From Herbaspirillum aquaticum (lineage in GTDB: Bacteria; Pseudomonadota; Gammaproteobacteria; Burkholderiales; Burkholderiaceae_D), in NCBI RefSeq assembly GCF_002213425.1, contig NZ_NJGV01000005.1, positions 1 to 64,000 of the forward strand: a DNA stretch of 64,000 bases. The letters are read 5' to 3'. The notes below the pieces were generated by a model. That model saw only the letters and a program-made list of their open reading frames with translations, was not told the DNA's origin and did no database searches. Positions 37,332-46,643 of this stretch are shown piece by piece. Position numbers and translations under genes: made by a program. Every line of letters begins with the position of its first letter. Position 1 is the stretch's first letter.

Positions 37332-38039
37332 TCAGCCGCGCGCCGGAATGTTCAGTCCGCGCACCACGGCCGGACGCGCCACGAAGGCTTCCAGTGCGCG
37401 GGCGACGTTGGGGAAGTCCTGGAACCCGACCAGTTCGGCGGCTTCATAAAAGCCGATCAGGTTGCGGATCCACGGGAAGGTGGCGATATCGGCGATGGAA
37501 TACGCGTCGCCGCCCAGCCATTGGCTCTGGGCCAGGCGCTTGTCCATCACGCCCAGGAGGCGCCTGGATTCGTTGACGTAGCGGTCGCGCGGACGCTTGT
37601 CTTCGTACTCCTTGCCGGCAAAGCGGTGGAAGAAGCCCAACTGCCCGAACATCGGACCCACGCCGCCCATCTGGAACATCACCCACTGGATCACCTGGTA
37701 GCGTGCAGCGGGATCGGCCGGCAGGAACTGGCCGGTCTTCTCGGCCAGGTAGAGCAGGATGGCGCCCGATTCGAACAGCGGCAGCGGTGCGCCGTTGGGG
37801 CCGTTGGGATCGATGATGGCGGGGATCTTGTTGTTCGGGTTGAGCGACAGGAATTCCGGCGAGAGCTGGTCATTGGTCTCGAAGCTCACCAGGTGGGCTT
37901 CGTAGGGCAGGCCGGTTTCTTCCAGCATGATCGAGACCTTCACGCCATTGGGCGTGGGCAGCGAATACAGCTGGATGCGGTCGGGATGTTGGGCCGGCCA
38001 TTTTTGATTGATGGCGAAGGCGGACAAAGCGTGACTCAT
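37332..38039 (-). CDS. Glutathione S-transferase (YfcG/YghU-like, nu-type)
   Basis: The 235-residue protein has a thioredoxin-fold N-terminal domain (IQLYSLPTPNGVKVSIMLEETGLPYEAH, residues about 22-50; NNKIPAIID; LFESGAILLYLAEKTG) and an all-helical C-terminal domain. The TPNGxKVS motif in place of the usual catalytic Ser/Cys/Tyr region is characteristic of YfcG/YghU enzymes, which have disulfide-bond reductase activity with glutathione. Its start is 12 nt after the end of the CHASE-GGDEF-EAL gene, so it is probably the third gene of that operon; the functional link is not obvious. Confidence 0.9.
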   Translation of the reverse strand: MSHALSAFAINQKWPAQHPDRIQLYSLPTPNGVKVSIMLEETGLPYEAHLVSFETNDQLSPEFLSLNPNNKIPAIIDPNGPNGAPLPLFESGAILLYLAEKTGQFLPADPAARYQVIQWVMFQMGGVGPMFGQLGFFHRFAGKEYEDKRPRDRYVNESRRLLGVMDKRLAQSQWLGGDAYSIADIATFPWIRNLIGFYEAAELVGFQDFPNVARALEAFVARPAVVRGLNIPARG

Positions 38040-38051
38040 GAGATCGGACTC

Positions 38052-41000
38052 CTAGGCAGCGGATATGAGGAGGTCGCGGTCCTGGGCGAATTTTTCGAAG
38101 GCCTCGACCGTTACCGGCCGGCAGAAGTAATAGCCCTGGTAGGCATGGCAGCCGGCATCGGCCAGGAAGGAGCGCTGGGCATCGGTTTCCACGCCCTCGG
38201 CGATCACCCCCAGCCCCAGGCTCTGGGCCAGGTTGACGATGGTCTTGGCTATCGAGGCGTCGTTGGGATCGATCAGGACATCGCGCACGAAAGACTGGTC
38301 GATTTTAAGCTGATTCAGCGGCAGCCGCTTGAGGTAGGACAACGAGGAATAGCCGGTGCCGAAATCGTCCAGCGAAAACTCCACGCCATAGGCCTTCAAG
38401 GCAAACATCTTCTGGATGATGTCTTCGACGTTGTCCACCAGCAGGCTTTCGGTCAGTTCCAGCTTCAGGCGGCGCGGGTTGGCGCCGGTGCGTTCGATGA
38501 TGTCCAGCACGGTCTGCACGAAATCAGGCTCGCGCAACTGCGGCGCGCTGACGTTGACGGCAATGCTGAGCTCAGCCATGCGCGGTTGCTTGGCCCACGC
38601 GGCCAGTTGTTTGCAGGCGGTCTGCAGCACCCAGTTGCCCAGCGAGAGGATCAGCCCGGTTTCTTCGGCCAGGGGGATGAAGTCGCCCGGCGGCACCATG
38701 CCCCGCTGCGGGTGCTGCCAGCGCACAAGCACTTCGGCGCCGGTCACGCGGCCGCCTTCGACCACCTGCGGCTGGTAGTGCAGCAGCAGCTGGTTGCCGT
38801 CGATGGCCTTGCGCAGTCCGGCTTCCAGCGTGGCGCGTTCCAGCACGGCGGTCTGCATGGCCGGATCGAAGAAGCGCAGCGCGTTGCGGCCGGTTTCCTT
38901 GGCCTTGTACATGGCCAGGTCGGCCTGCTTCATGAGTTCATCCACCGAGGCTGCGCGGCCCAGGAAGACGGTGGCGCCGATGCTGGCGGTGGTGCGGTAT
39001 TCCACTTCGTCGAGCTGGTAGGTCTCGCCCAGGGCGGCCAGGATCTTCTCGCCGATGGCGCGGGTCTGGGTGGCGGCTTCCTGCTGGGTGTCGTTGAGTC
39101 CTTCGAGCACCACCACGAATTCGTCACCGCCCACGCGCGCCACCGTATCGTTTTCACGCACGTTGGCCAGCAGGCGCTGGGCCACCTGCTTCAGGAGCGT
39201 ATCGCCCTTTTCATGGCCGACCGTATCGTTCAAGGTCTTGAAGTGGTCCAGGTCGATGAACAGCAGGGCGCCGCAGGTGCGCGTGCGCAGCGACAGCGCG
39301 ATGGCCTGCTTGAGCCGGTCCAGCAGCAGGGTACGGTTGGGCAGGCGGGTCAGGGCATCGAAGAAGGCCAGTTCGCGGATGCGCTCCTCGGCCAGCTTGC
39401 GGTCGCTGATGTCGTGATGCGTGCTCACGTAATGGGTGACCTGGTTGTCCTTGTTCCTGACGGCCGAGATGGTCAGCCACTCGGGATAGACTTCGCCGTT
39501 CTTGCGGCGGTCCCAGATTTCACCTTGCCATTTGCCGAAGCGGCGGATGCTCTCGCGCATCTCCTGGAAGAAGGCCGGACCATGGCGATCCGAGCGCAGC
39601 AGCTTGGGATGCTTGCCAACGATTTCCTCGGCGGTATACCCGGTGATCTCGGTGAAGGCCTTGTTCACGCGCAGGATCTTGCTGTTGGCGTCGGTGATGA
39701 GCATGCCCTCGCGCGAATCGAAGGCCACCGCCGAAATGCGCAGTTCGGCTTCGATCTGCTTGCGCTCGGTGATGTCGCGCGCGCTGGTGCGAAAACCGGT
39801 GAAGCTGCCCTGGGCGTCGGCAATCGGCGCCGACGACAGCGAGAGCCAGAACACCGTGCCATCCTTGCGTACGCAGCGGAACTCGACGTCTTCGCGCTTT
39901 TGTCCATCCATGCAGCGTGCCAGTTCGGCGCGGATGCGGCGCTCGTCGTCCGGATGGACGATGGTGCCGATGAAGTCCGGCATCGACAGGCATTGCTCCA
40001 CCGTATAGCCGGTGTAGTCGCGCACTGCATGATTGATCCAGCGCGGACGGCCATCCAGGCCCCACCAGACTTCCCAGTTGACGGTGCAGTCGGCGATGGC
40101 ACGGAACTGTTCTTCGCTGGCGCGCAGTTCGGCGGTCATTTTCTCGGCCAGGCGCACGGCACGCTTGCGGCTGGACATCATCAGCCAGGCCAGCAATGCC
40201 AGGGTGATGCTGGCGCCGATGCCGGTGGCGGCGATGAGGTGCTCGGCATTGCGGCCGAACTGGGCGGTGAAGGCGTCGGTGGTGCTGATGGACAGGGTCC
40301 AGTTGTGGTTGGCCACCACCAGGTATTCGTCGGCCTGCAGCCGCGGCCGATGCATGGGGCCGCTGGCCAGGGGCGAGCGATAGAGCAGGGCTTCCGGTTG
40401 CTGGGTCACGCCGTCGTAGAGCGTGAAGGCGATGGTGCGGCTGCTCTCGCCATAGAGGCTGGCGATCACGTCGCTCATGCGGAAGACCGCATGCACCCAG
40501 CCAATCAGGCTGGCGCGTCGTTCGGTGATGGTGGACTGCGGCTTGCCGCGCTCGTAGAGCGGCAGGTACATCATGAAGGCCGGCGCTGCCGGACCTTCGC
40601 CGGCCAGTTCGATCTTGCCGGAAACGGTCGCCATGCCCGAGTCGCGCGCCTTCTCCATGGCCGCGCGGCGCACCGGATCAGACCACTGGTCATTGCCGAA
40701 GGGAAGACGGTTGCGCCCCACATAGGGTTCGCGCAGGATGGTCGGGGCATAGGCCATGCGCGCGCCGGGCGGGCGGATCTTGTAGTCGGCCAGGCCCTGG
40801 CGCGTCATGCGGGCCAGGTGCGCATCCAGCTGCGATGCCGGCACCCACTCCTCGATGCTGATGGCCTGGATGCCCGAGAAATTGGCGTCCAGGTTGAGCG
40901 CCTCGACATAGTCCCGGAACTGGTTGCGGTCGATGTTGCCGGTGGCCGAGACCAGTCCCTGCACGCCATGCAGCATCTGTTCGTAAGAGGCCATGCGCTG

Positions 41001-41156
41001 CTCGATGCGGCTGACCGTCTCGCGCAGGACCGAGGCGAACTGGGTGTGGACTTCCTTGGCGGCGGCTTCGCGCTCGTGGTCCCAGGCGGTCCAGGTGACG
41101 CCCAATCCTGTGGCCAGGATGATGACGGGTAGCAGGATCGGGCGGATCCAGTTCAC
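38052..41156 (-). CDS. CHASE-PAS-PAS-GGDEF-EAL membrane c-di-GMP enzyme
   Basis: The 1034-residue inner-membrane protein has TM1 (residues about 4-22), a periplasmic CHASE domain (about 60-290), TM2 (about 305-328), two PAS domains (about 350-590), a GGDEF domain (about 600-765) and an EAL domain (about 775-1025). The cyclase site is GGDEF with an inhibitory RxxD site (REND) five residues upstream. The EAL domain keeps the catalytic marks: AEVLVRW in place of EALLRW, NVSAPQL, ELTESLL, DDFGTGYSS, KIDQSF, AEGVET. Both domains look active. The gene overlaps by 4 nt (ATGA) the gene for a periplasmic solute-binding-type protein, which suggests that protein supplies the signal. Confidence 0.94.
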   Translation of the reverse strand: MNWIRPILLPVIILATGLGVTWTAWDHEREAAAKEVHTQFASVLRETVSRIEQRMASYEQMLHGVQGLVSATGNIDRNQFRDYVEALNLDANFSGIQAISIEEWVPASQLDAHLARMTRQGLADYKIRPPGARMAYAPTILREPYVGRNRLPFGNDQWSDPVRRAAMEKARDSGMATVSGKIELAGEGPAAPAFMMYLPLYERGKPQSTITERRASLIGWVHAVFRMSDVIASLYGESSRTIAFTLYDGVTQQPEALLYRSPLASGPMHRPRLQADEYLVVANHNWTLSISTTDAFTAQFGRNAEHLIAATGIGASITLALLAWLMMSSRKRAVRLAEKMTAELRASEEQFRAIADCTVNWEVWWGLDGRPRWINHAVRDYTGYTVEQCLSMPDFIGTIVHPDDERRIRAELARCMDGQKREDVEFRCVRKDGTVFWLSLSSAPIADAQGSFTGFRTSARDITERKQIEAELRISAVAFDSREGMLITDANSKILRVNKAFTEITGYTAEEIVGKHPKLLRSDRHGPAFFQEMRESIRRFGKWQGEIWDRRKNGEVYPEWLTISAVRNKDNQVTHYVSTHHDISDRKLAEERIRELAFFDALTRLPNRTLLLDRLKQAIALSLRTRTCGALLFIDLDHFKTLNDTVGHEKGDTLLKQVAQRLLANVRENDTVARVGGDEFVVVLEGLNDTQQEAATQTRAIGEKILAALGETYQLDEVEYRTTASIGATVFLGRAASVDELMKQADLAMYKAKETGRNALRFFDPAMQTAVLERATLEAGLRKAIDGNQLLLHYQPQVVEGGRVTGAEVLVRWQHPQRGMVPPGDFIPLAEETGLILSLGNWVLQTACKQLAAWAKQPRMAELSIAVNVSAPQLREPDFVQTVLDIIERTGANPRRLKLELTESLLVDNVEDIIQKMFALKAYGVEFSLDDFGTGYSSLSYLKRLPLNQLKIDQSFVRDVLIDPNDASIAKTIVNLAQSLGLGVIAEGVETDAQRSFLADAGCHAYQGYYFCRPVTVEAFEKFAQDRDLLISAA

Positions 41157-42010
41157 GGCTTGCTCTGGAATTCAACCATGGCCGCCGCCAGTTCCGCATT
41201 GAAGTACTTGCGGAAGATGCGCAGCACCGTGCCGTCGGCCAGCATGCCATTGACCAGGGCACGCCATTTGTCCAGTTCGGCCGGCGAGAGCGCCTTGCGC
41301 GACATGATCAGGCCATGCGGTACCGAGGGGTCCTCGAAGCCGATGATGTTGGTGGCATCACGAATGCGTTTTTCTTCCACCACCGGGTAATCGAAGGGCT
41401 CCATGATCATGCCCTGGATGCGGTTCTGCAGCAGGGCTTCGTAGAGCGGTTCCAGGCCGCCGGCCAGGGTGACGCGGTTGGCGGCAGCGAGCTGGTCCAC
41501 CATGCGATTGGCATTGCTGCTGTAGCGGAAGCTGCGGATGACGCCCAGCTGGAAGCGTTCGTTGCGGGCGACATCGGACAGCTGGTTGATGCCGGCATCC
41601 TTGCGCACCAGCAGGTAGTACTTGTTGCTGAAGTACCAGGCGAAGGCGGCGAACTTGTCGCGGTCCGGATTGGTGATGCCCGAGAGGCTGAAGTCCAGCG
41701 CGCCCGATTCGATGAGCTGCCAGATGCGCGCCCGCGACATCAGGCTGACATTGACCTTGCAGCCGCTGCGGCGGATCAGCTCATCGGCGAAATCCTTGTC
41801 GATCCCGGTGTCCGTTGCGGCCGAGTAGAGCAGGCCGTGGTCGTGCAGCGCCAGCGTGAAGGGGCGCGAACAATCCGGCCCGCCGGCGATGGCAGGGCCA
41901 GCAGCGTGGGAAAGCGGGGAAGCCAGCAGTGCAGTGAAAAGCGTGGCCGCGCTCGCACAGGCACGTACTGCGCGATTGCGAAAGAGTCGACTGAAAATAC
42001 TGCCCCCCAT
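41153..42010 (-). CDS. Periplasmic solute-binding-like protein (SBP_bac_3 fold)
   Basis: The 285-residue protein has a signal peptide (about residues 14-36, ending SHA) and a type II periplasmic binding fold: FTLALHDHGLLYSAATDTGIDKDFADELIRRSGCK, SRARIWQLIESGALDFSLSGIT, YFSNKYYLLVRKD, and a C-terminal IFRKYFNAEL. No transporter genes are near. Instead its stop overlaps the start of the CHASE-GGDEF-EAL gene. It therefore probably acts as a sensor protein rather than a transport component. The ligand, perhaps an amino-acid-like solute, cannot be told. Confidence 0.87.
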   Translation of the reverse strand: MGGSIFSRLFRNRAVRACASAATLFTALLASPLSHAAGPAIAGGPDCSRPFTLALHDHGLLYSAATDTGIDKDFADELIRRSGCKVNVSLMSRARIWQLIESGALDFSLSGITNPDRDKFAAFAWYFSNKYYLLVRKDAGINQLSDVARNERFQLGVIRSFRYSSNANRMVDQLAAANRVTLAGGLEPLYEALLQNRIQGMIMEPFDYPVVEEKRIRDATNIIGFEDPSVPHGLIMSRKALSPAELDKWRALVNGMLADGTVLRIFRKYFNAELAAAMVEFQSKP

Positions 42011-42361
42011 GAATACGCCACTGTGTGGACGCCAGCCAGCGCCGCATGCGCAATCCTGCGCGGGCCCGTGGCGTGTCGTCCTTCCCTGAAATCACCATGC
42101 CAGGAGCTTGTCCTGGCTTGTCGCTGTTGTTGTGTATCTGCCGCCCGTGGAGGTGGTGTGATGACCTGTTCTGCTGGCGTGCGTGCCATGGCTGCATGAA
42201 CGGTCCTTCATCAGATGCCGAGCGATGTTACCCGAGCAGATTCCAATGCGCAACATAATGCGTCATTGGCTGCAGCGGCAGGCTGCATGCGGCTGCGCGG
42301 CTTGTGCATGCGGGCCTCGAAAAGCCAGGATGCGCTGCTGCCGAAGTGAATGATCATGCAT
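42011..42361. other. Non-coding stretch upstream of the solute-binding-like gene
   Basis: About 350 nt between the start of the minus-strand solute-binding-like gene and the terminator of the SDR gene. Short open frames on both strands lack similarity or ribosome-binding sites. It should contain the promoter for the solute-binding/GGDEF-EAL/GST unit, but I cannot place it. Confidence 0.4.
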
Positions 42362-42396
42362 AAAAAAACCGGCATTTCCTGGGCGGAAACGCCGGT
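42362..42396 (-). terminator. Rho-independent terminator of the SDR gene
   Basis: On the minus strand ACCGGCGTTTCC and GGAAATGCCGGT form a 12-bp stem with one G-T pair around GCCCA, followed by T7. It is 44 nt after the SDR stop codon. Confidence 0.88.
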
Positions 42397-42439
42397 CTTG
42401 TGGTCACGCTCGTGATCAGGCCGCAGGGGCCTGGCTTGC

Positions 42440-43225
42440 TCAGATGGAGAAGCCGCCCGAGACCTCCACGCGCTGGGCGTTGATCCAGCCATTGTCTTCA
42501 CGCAGCAGCGAGGCAATCGCGGCGCCGATGTCGTCCGGCAAGCCCACGCGGCCCAGTGCGGTCTGGCCGGCGATGAGGGCATTGAGCTCGGCATTGTCGC
42601 GCACGCGGCCACCGCCGAAATCGGTCTCGATGGCACCCGGTGCCACGGTGTTGACGGCAATGCCGCGTGCACCGAATTCCTTGGCCATGTAGCGCGTCAT
42701 CACTTCCACGCCGCCCTTCATGGCGGCATAGGCGCCATAGCCCGGCAGCGTGAAACGCGCCAGCCCGCTGGAGATGTTGATGATGCGACCGCCATCGGCC
42801 AGCAGCGGCAGCAGTGCCTGGGTCAGGAAGAAGGGGCCTTTCAGATGGACTTTGTAGAGTGCATCGAAGTCGGCCTCGCTGGTCTCGGCAATGGCGCCAT
42901 AGATGCCCATGCCGCCGTTGTTGACCAGGTAGTTGAATTGGCTGGCCTGCCAGTGCCGGTACAGTGCATCGGACACTTGTTGTGCGAAGGCCGTAAAACT
43001 TGCGCTGTCAGCCAAGTCCAGTTGCAGGGCCGCCACCGGCACACCCAAGGCTTCGATTTCTGACACCGTGGCGTCGGCAGCAGTACGGTTGCCCACATAG
43101 GTGAAGAGGATACCCACGCCTTGGCGGGCCAGGTGCAGGGCCGCGTTCTTGCCCAGGCCGCGGCTGCCGCCGGTGATCAGGGCGATGCGGGGAGAGGTGT
43201 TGTTGGAAGAGGTTGCTGCGTTCAT
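42440..43225 (-). CDS. Short-chain dehydrogenase/reductase (3-oxoacyl-ACP-reductase-like)
   Basis: The 261-residue NAD(P)-dependent oxidoreductase has the Rossmann motif TGGSRGLGKNAAL (residues about 18-30), NNGGMGIYG in the NNAG position, catalytic Ser in INISSGLAR, and the YxxxK pair in YGAYAAMKGG. The C-terminus ends VEVSGGFSI. The start at 43225 (MNAATSSNN) is chosen; the upstream frame of 39 residues is not SDR-like. It is divergent from a LysR regulator gene 142 nt away, so that regulator probably controls it. Substrate unknown. Confidence 0.93.
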   Translation of the reverse strand: MNAATSSNNTSPRIALITGGSRGLGKNAALHLARQGVGILFTYVGNRTAADATVSEIEALGVPVAALQLDLADSASFTAFAQQVSDALYRHWQASQFNYLVNNGGMGIYGAIAETSEADFDALYKVHLKGPFFLTQALLPLLADGGRIINISSGLARFTLPGYGAYAAMKGGVEVMTRYMAKEFGARGIAVNTVAPGAIETDFGGGRVRDNAELNALIAGQTALGRVGLPDDIGAAIASLLREDNGWINAQRVEVSGGFSI

Positions 43226-43367
43226 GTGAGGCTCCGGAAGTCGTTGAGAGAAGCGATGCAAGGGATGTTGCAAGACCACGGAGGCCAGTATATTGAGAAG
43301 GAAAAAGCGAATAAATTTCGGATTTGCTATTAGACTTTTCAATATTTAATAATAATCGGATGAGCGC

Positions 43368-44291
43368 ATGAACCAGTTGGATACCCTCAAGATCTTCCAG
43401 CGCGTGGCCGAACTGGCCAGTTTCAGCGGTGCGGCGCGCCAGCTGGGGCTGCCCAATGCCAGCGTCTCGCTGGCCGTGCAGCAGCTGGAACAGATGCTGG
43501 GCACGCGCCTGCTCCAGCGCACCACGCGGCGCGTGCAGCTGACCGCCGATGGCGAAGCCTTCTACCGGCGCAGCCAGGATTTGCTGGATGAATTCGAGTC
43601 CCTGCGCGGCATGTTCCGCGCGGGCGGGCAGCCTTTGAGCGGCAAGCTGCGGGTCGACATGTCCAGCGCCATGGCGCGTGAAGTGGTATTGCCGGCCTTG
43701 CCGACTTTCCTGGCGCGGCATCCGCAGCTGGAGATCGAGCTGTCGGCCAGTGACCGTCGCGTCGACCTGGTGGCCGAAGGTTTCGATTGCGTGCTGCGGA
43801 CCGGCACGCTGGATGATTCCTCGCTGGTGGCGAGGCCCATCGGGCATCTGGCACAGATCAACTGCGCCAGCGCCGCCTACCTGAAAAAGCACGGCACGCC
43901 GCGCACCCTGGAGGACCTGGCCCATCACCAGCTGGTGCACTACCGCCAGGTGCTGGGCGGACGTTCACCGGGCTGGGAGTGGTTCGACGGTACCCAGACC
44001 CGCACGCTGCCCATGGCCGGCAGCGTCACGGTCAACAGCACGGAGACCTATTACGCCGCCTGCCAGGCCGGCCTGGGCCTGATCCAGCTACCGCTGGTCG
44101 GCGCGCAGAAACGCAAGATGCTCGACGGTGGCAAGCTGGTGGAAGTGTTGCCGCAATATCGCCCGGCGCCCATGCCCATCAACCTGCTCTATGCCAGCCG
44201 GCGCCATGTGCCGGCACGGCTGGCCGAGTTCATGGACTGGCTGCATGCGTTGATCTTTCCGCTCACGCAGGAAGGCGGCCTGACGCGTTGA
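43368..44291 (+). CDS. LysR-type transcriptional regulator
   Basis: The 307-residue protein has the LysR N-terminal winged helix (LDTLKIFQRVAELASFSGAARQLGLPNASVSLAVQQLE) and a C-terminal effector-binding domain starting about residue 90 (GKLRVDMSSAMAREVVLP). Length is typical. It is close to the LysR branch that often sits divergent from SDR or quinone-reductase genes. The intergenic region with the SDR gene is AT-rich and should hold the shared operator. Confidence 0.94.
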   Translation: MNQLDTLKIFQRVAELASFSGAARQLGLPNASVSLAVQQLEQMLGTRLLQRTTRRVQLTADGEAFYRRSQDLLDEFESLRGMFRAGGQPLSGKLRVDMSSAMAREVVLPALPTFLARHPQLEIELSASDRRVDLVAEGFDCVLRTGTLDDSSLVARPIGHLAQINCASAAYLKKHGTPRTLEDLAHHQLVHYRQVLGGRSPGWEWFDGTQTRTLPMAGSVTVNSTETYYAACQAGLGLIQLPLVGAQKRKMLDGGKLVEVLPQYRPAPMPINLLYASRRHVPARLAEFMDWLHALIFPLTQEGGLTR

Positions 44292-44320
44292 TCGCCCAGG
44301 CCGGCCCTTGATGGCGCCGT

Positions 44321-45211
44321 TCAGGCCAGCAGGGTCTGGCCGACCGGATCGATGGTGACGGTCCCCCGTCCGATCTCGATGACGCGGCCGCCGACCTGGA
44401 TTGCGCCATCGCTGCCGACGGCCAGGCGCAGGCGCGACGGGCGGTCGACGGCGGCGCCCTGGTCGATGGCATAGCGCGCCGGCAGGCTTGCGCCGGTGGC
44501 AATGAGCCAGCCGCCCAGGTTGGCGCAAGCCGAGCCGGTGCCCGGGTCTTCGGCCACACCGCCGCCTTGCTTGGTGAAGAAGTAGCGCGCCAGCACCTGG
44601 CCGGGGGCCTCCTCATCAAAGGCGAACACATAGGCCGTCTTGCGCCCCAGGCTGCTGGCCGGCCAGCGGTCCAGTAGGCCGCTGTCGGGCTGGACACGGC
44701 GCACTGCCTCGGGCGAGCGCAGCGCAATGAGGAACTGGTCGGCACCGGTATCGACCCACATGGGATCGGCGGCCAGGTCGCTTTCGTCCAGGCCCAGCAG
44801 GGCGGCCACCTCGCGGCGCGACAGGGGCGATGGCGCCGTGCGCGGGCCGCCGGGGCAGGGTGCGGTGAAGGTCCAGACGTCGCCCTCGGCTTGTACCGGC
44901 ACTACCCCGGCCTTGAATTCCAGGCGCAGTGCATCGCCGCCACCCAGGAGCGCGCGCACGACCTGCGCGCTGCCCAGCGTGGGATGTCCGGCAAAGGGCA
45001 TCTCGTAGCCCGTGGTGAAGATGCGCACCCGCGCATCGGCCACGGTCGAAGGCAGGATGAAGGTGGTTTCCGAGAGATTGAATTGCAGGGCCAGCGCCAG
45101 CATGGTGGCCTCATCGAGGCCGCGCGCATCCTCGAAGACGCACAGGGGATTGCCGCCGAAGGTCGATTCGGCGAAGACGTTGAGCAGGCGGTAAGCGTAG
45201 GTGGCAGGCAT
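44321..45211 (-). CDS. PhzF-family isomerase/epimerase-like protein
   Basis: The 296-residue protein has the pseudo-symmetric PhzF/DapF-like fold. Family marks: VFAESTFGGNPLCVF near the N-terminus, the catalytic Glu in LNLSETTF-like FNLSETTF (residue about 47), AGHPTLGSA, and EDPGTGSACANLGGWL in the second half. PhzF proteins catalyse isomerisations in phenazine synthesis, but most family members outside phenazine loci have no known substrate. No other phenazine genes are here. It converges on the LysR gene with a gap of 29 nt. Confidence 0.9.
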   Translation of the reverse strand: MPATYAYRLLNVFAESTFGGNPLCVFEDARGLDEATMLALALQFNLSETTFILPSTVADARVRIFTTGYEMPFAGHPTLGSAQVVRALLGGGDALRLEFKAGVVPVQAEGDVWTFTAPCPGGPRTAPSPLSRREVAALLGLDESDLAADPMWVDTGADQFLIALRSPEAVRRVQPDSGLLDRWPASSLGRKTAYVFAFDEEAPGQVLARYFFTKQGGGVAEDPGTGSACANLGGWLIATGASLPARYAIDQGAAVDRPSRLRLAVGSDGAIQVGGRVIEIGRGTVTIDPVGQTLLA

Positions 45212-45303
45212 GAAAGTCTCGCAGCAAGGTCAGGGGACCTGCGCCAAAGCGCAAGCAGGAAGGCCGATTGTAGCGACGGCCTTCGCTGCGAGACAGGTAC
45301 AGT

Positions 45304-46248
45304 TCACTCGTCCACGGCAATACAGTCACGGCCCAACTGTTTGGCGCGGTACAGGCGGCGGTCTGCCTGCTCCAGGAAGGCGATGCGCTGGTCCATGGGC
45401 GAGGGCACGATGGTGGCCACGCCCAGGCTGATGGTGACGTGCTCGGAGATCTGCGACTTGGCGTGCGGGATGGCGGCTTCGTTGATGAGCGCGCGGCAGC
45501 GCTGGGCCACCTGCAGGGCGGCCTTTTCATCGCACTCGGGCAGGATCAGCACGAATTCCTCGCCGCCATAGCGGGCAAAGAAATCGCGGCTGCGGGTGGC
45601 GCTCTGGCTGAGCAGCTGGGCCACCTGCTTGAGGCATTCGTCACCCCGGATATGGCCGTAATGGTCGTTGTACTGCTTGAAGTAATCGATGTCGAGCATG
45701 ATCAGCGACAACGGTGCGCGCGTATTGACCGCATTGGCCCATTCCACTTCCAGCGCCGAATCGAACATGCGGCGGTTGGCCACATTGGTCAGGCCGTCGC
45801 GATAGGACAGCGCCTCCAGCTCCTTCTGCAGCTCGGCCAGGCGCGCTTCGGTCTTCTTGCGCTCGGTGATGTCGAACATGAAGCCGATCAGCGCATTGGG
45901 GCTGCCATCGGGATTGCGCACCACGTGCACCACGTCGCGGATCCAGATGTGCTCGCCATCGCGGGTCAGGGCACGGTAGTCGGCCTCGTGATCGGCACCT
46001 GCCTTGGATTGCGAGATGCAGAAGTTGACCACGGCCTCGCGGTCTTCGGCGTGGATGCGCATGGCCCAGTCATCGGCCGTCTTCCAGCTCTCCGGGGTCC
46101 AGCCCAGCAGTTGCTCGATCTGCGGGCCGATGTAGGCGAACTGCATGGTGCTCCAGTCGATCTTCCAGGGAATCGCCTTGGTCGATTCCAGCAGGGTTTT
46201 GTAGACGGCGCTGTCGGGTTCCATCTGTTCTTGGATCGGATTGCTCAT
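45304..46248 (-). CDS. PAS-GGDEF diguanylate cyclase
   Basis: The 314-residue cytoplasmic protein has an N-terminal PAS domain of the PAS_3 type (residues about 20-135, with AYIGPQIEQLLGWTPESW and a PAC segment ALIGFMFDITERKK). The GGDEF domain (about 145-310) has GGEEF as active site, with an intact RxxD inhibitory site (RSRD) five residues before it, so it should make c-di-GMP and be product-inhibited. There is no membrane segment. It follows no obvious partner gene. An 18-nt palindrome lies 45 nt upstream of its start. Confidence 0.94.
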   Translation of the reverse strand: MSNPIQEQMEPDSAVYKTLLESTKAIPWKIDWSTMQFAYIGPQIEQLLGWTPESWKTADDWAMRIHAEDREAVVNFCISQSKAGADHEADYRALTRDGEHIWIRDVVHVVRNPDGSPNALIGFMFDITERKKTEARLAELQKELEALSYRDGLTNVANRRMFDSALEVEWANAVNTRAPLSLIMLDIDYFKQYNDHYGHIRGDECLKQVAQLLSQSATRSRDFFARYGGEEFVLILPECDEKAALQVAQRCRALINEAAIPHAKSQISEHVTISLGVATIVPSPMDQRIAFLEQADRRLYRAKQLGRDCIAVDE

Positions 46249-46643
46249 GATTCGTGGTGGCGGCGTGGTAGTGGCGGGTTGTCGTCAAGAAATGCTGCCG
46301 CAAGGCAGCACAAAAAATTTTGCCGGCAAGCATAACGCGTATCGCTGTCAAAACGATGAAAAAGTGTGGCAATCCTTGCGCATGGCCCCTGGATTTCCAC
46401 GTGGCAATGAGCTGGAGCCGGAGCCCTTTGCGCTCTCCAGGGCTATCGTTTTTCCTTATACCCCTATCCTCATTCGGTATTTCCGCATTGTTGGCCCCTG
46501 CGGATAGACTTCAGTCACAGCAGTTTTCGAGACGGAGATTGTTGTGTGGACCGCTACCACGGTCGATGTGTCTGGCAGTGATGTGCCGTACCCGGTGCAG
46601 TAATGGCAGACGCTATCTGAAACAAAAATTTTGGAGACAAGCA
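46249..46643. other. Divergent intergenic region with an 18-nt palindrome
   Basis: About 395 nt between the diguanylate cyclase gene (minus) and the indolepyruvate oxidoreductase gene (plus). At 46293-46310 TGCTGCC-GCAA-GGCAGCA forms a perfect hairpin or operator-like palindrome, flanked by an A/T-rich run. No coding region is supported. Promoters for both genes must lie here, but I could not place either with confidence. Confidence 0.45.

Noticed and set aside
37521-41132. A 1203-codon plus-strand frame opposite the GGDEF-EAL gene
   Set aside because: Antisense shadow; the minus strand encodes intact CHASE, PAS, GGDEF and EAL domains.
44321-45211. Phenazine biosynthesis locus
   Set aside because: Only a PhzF-family gene is present; other phz genes are absent and PhzF relatives are widespread.
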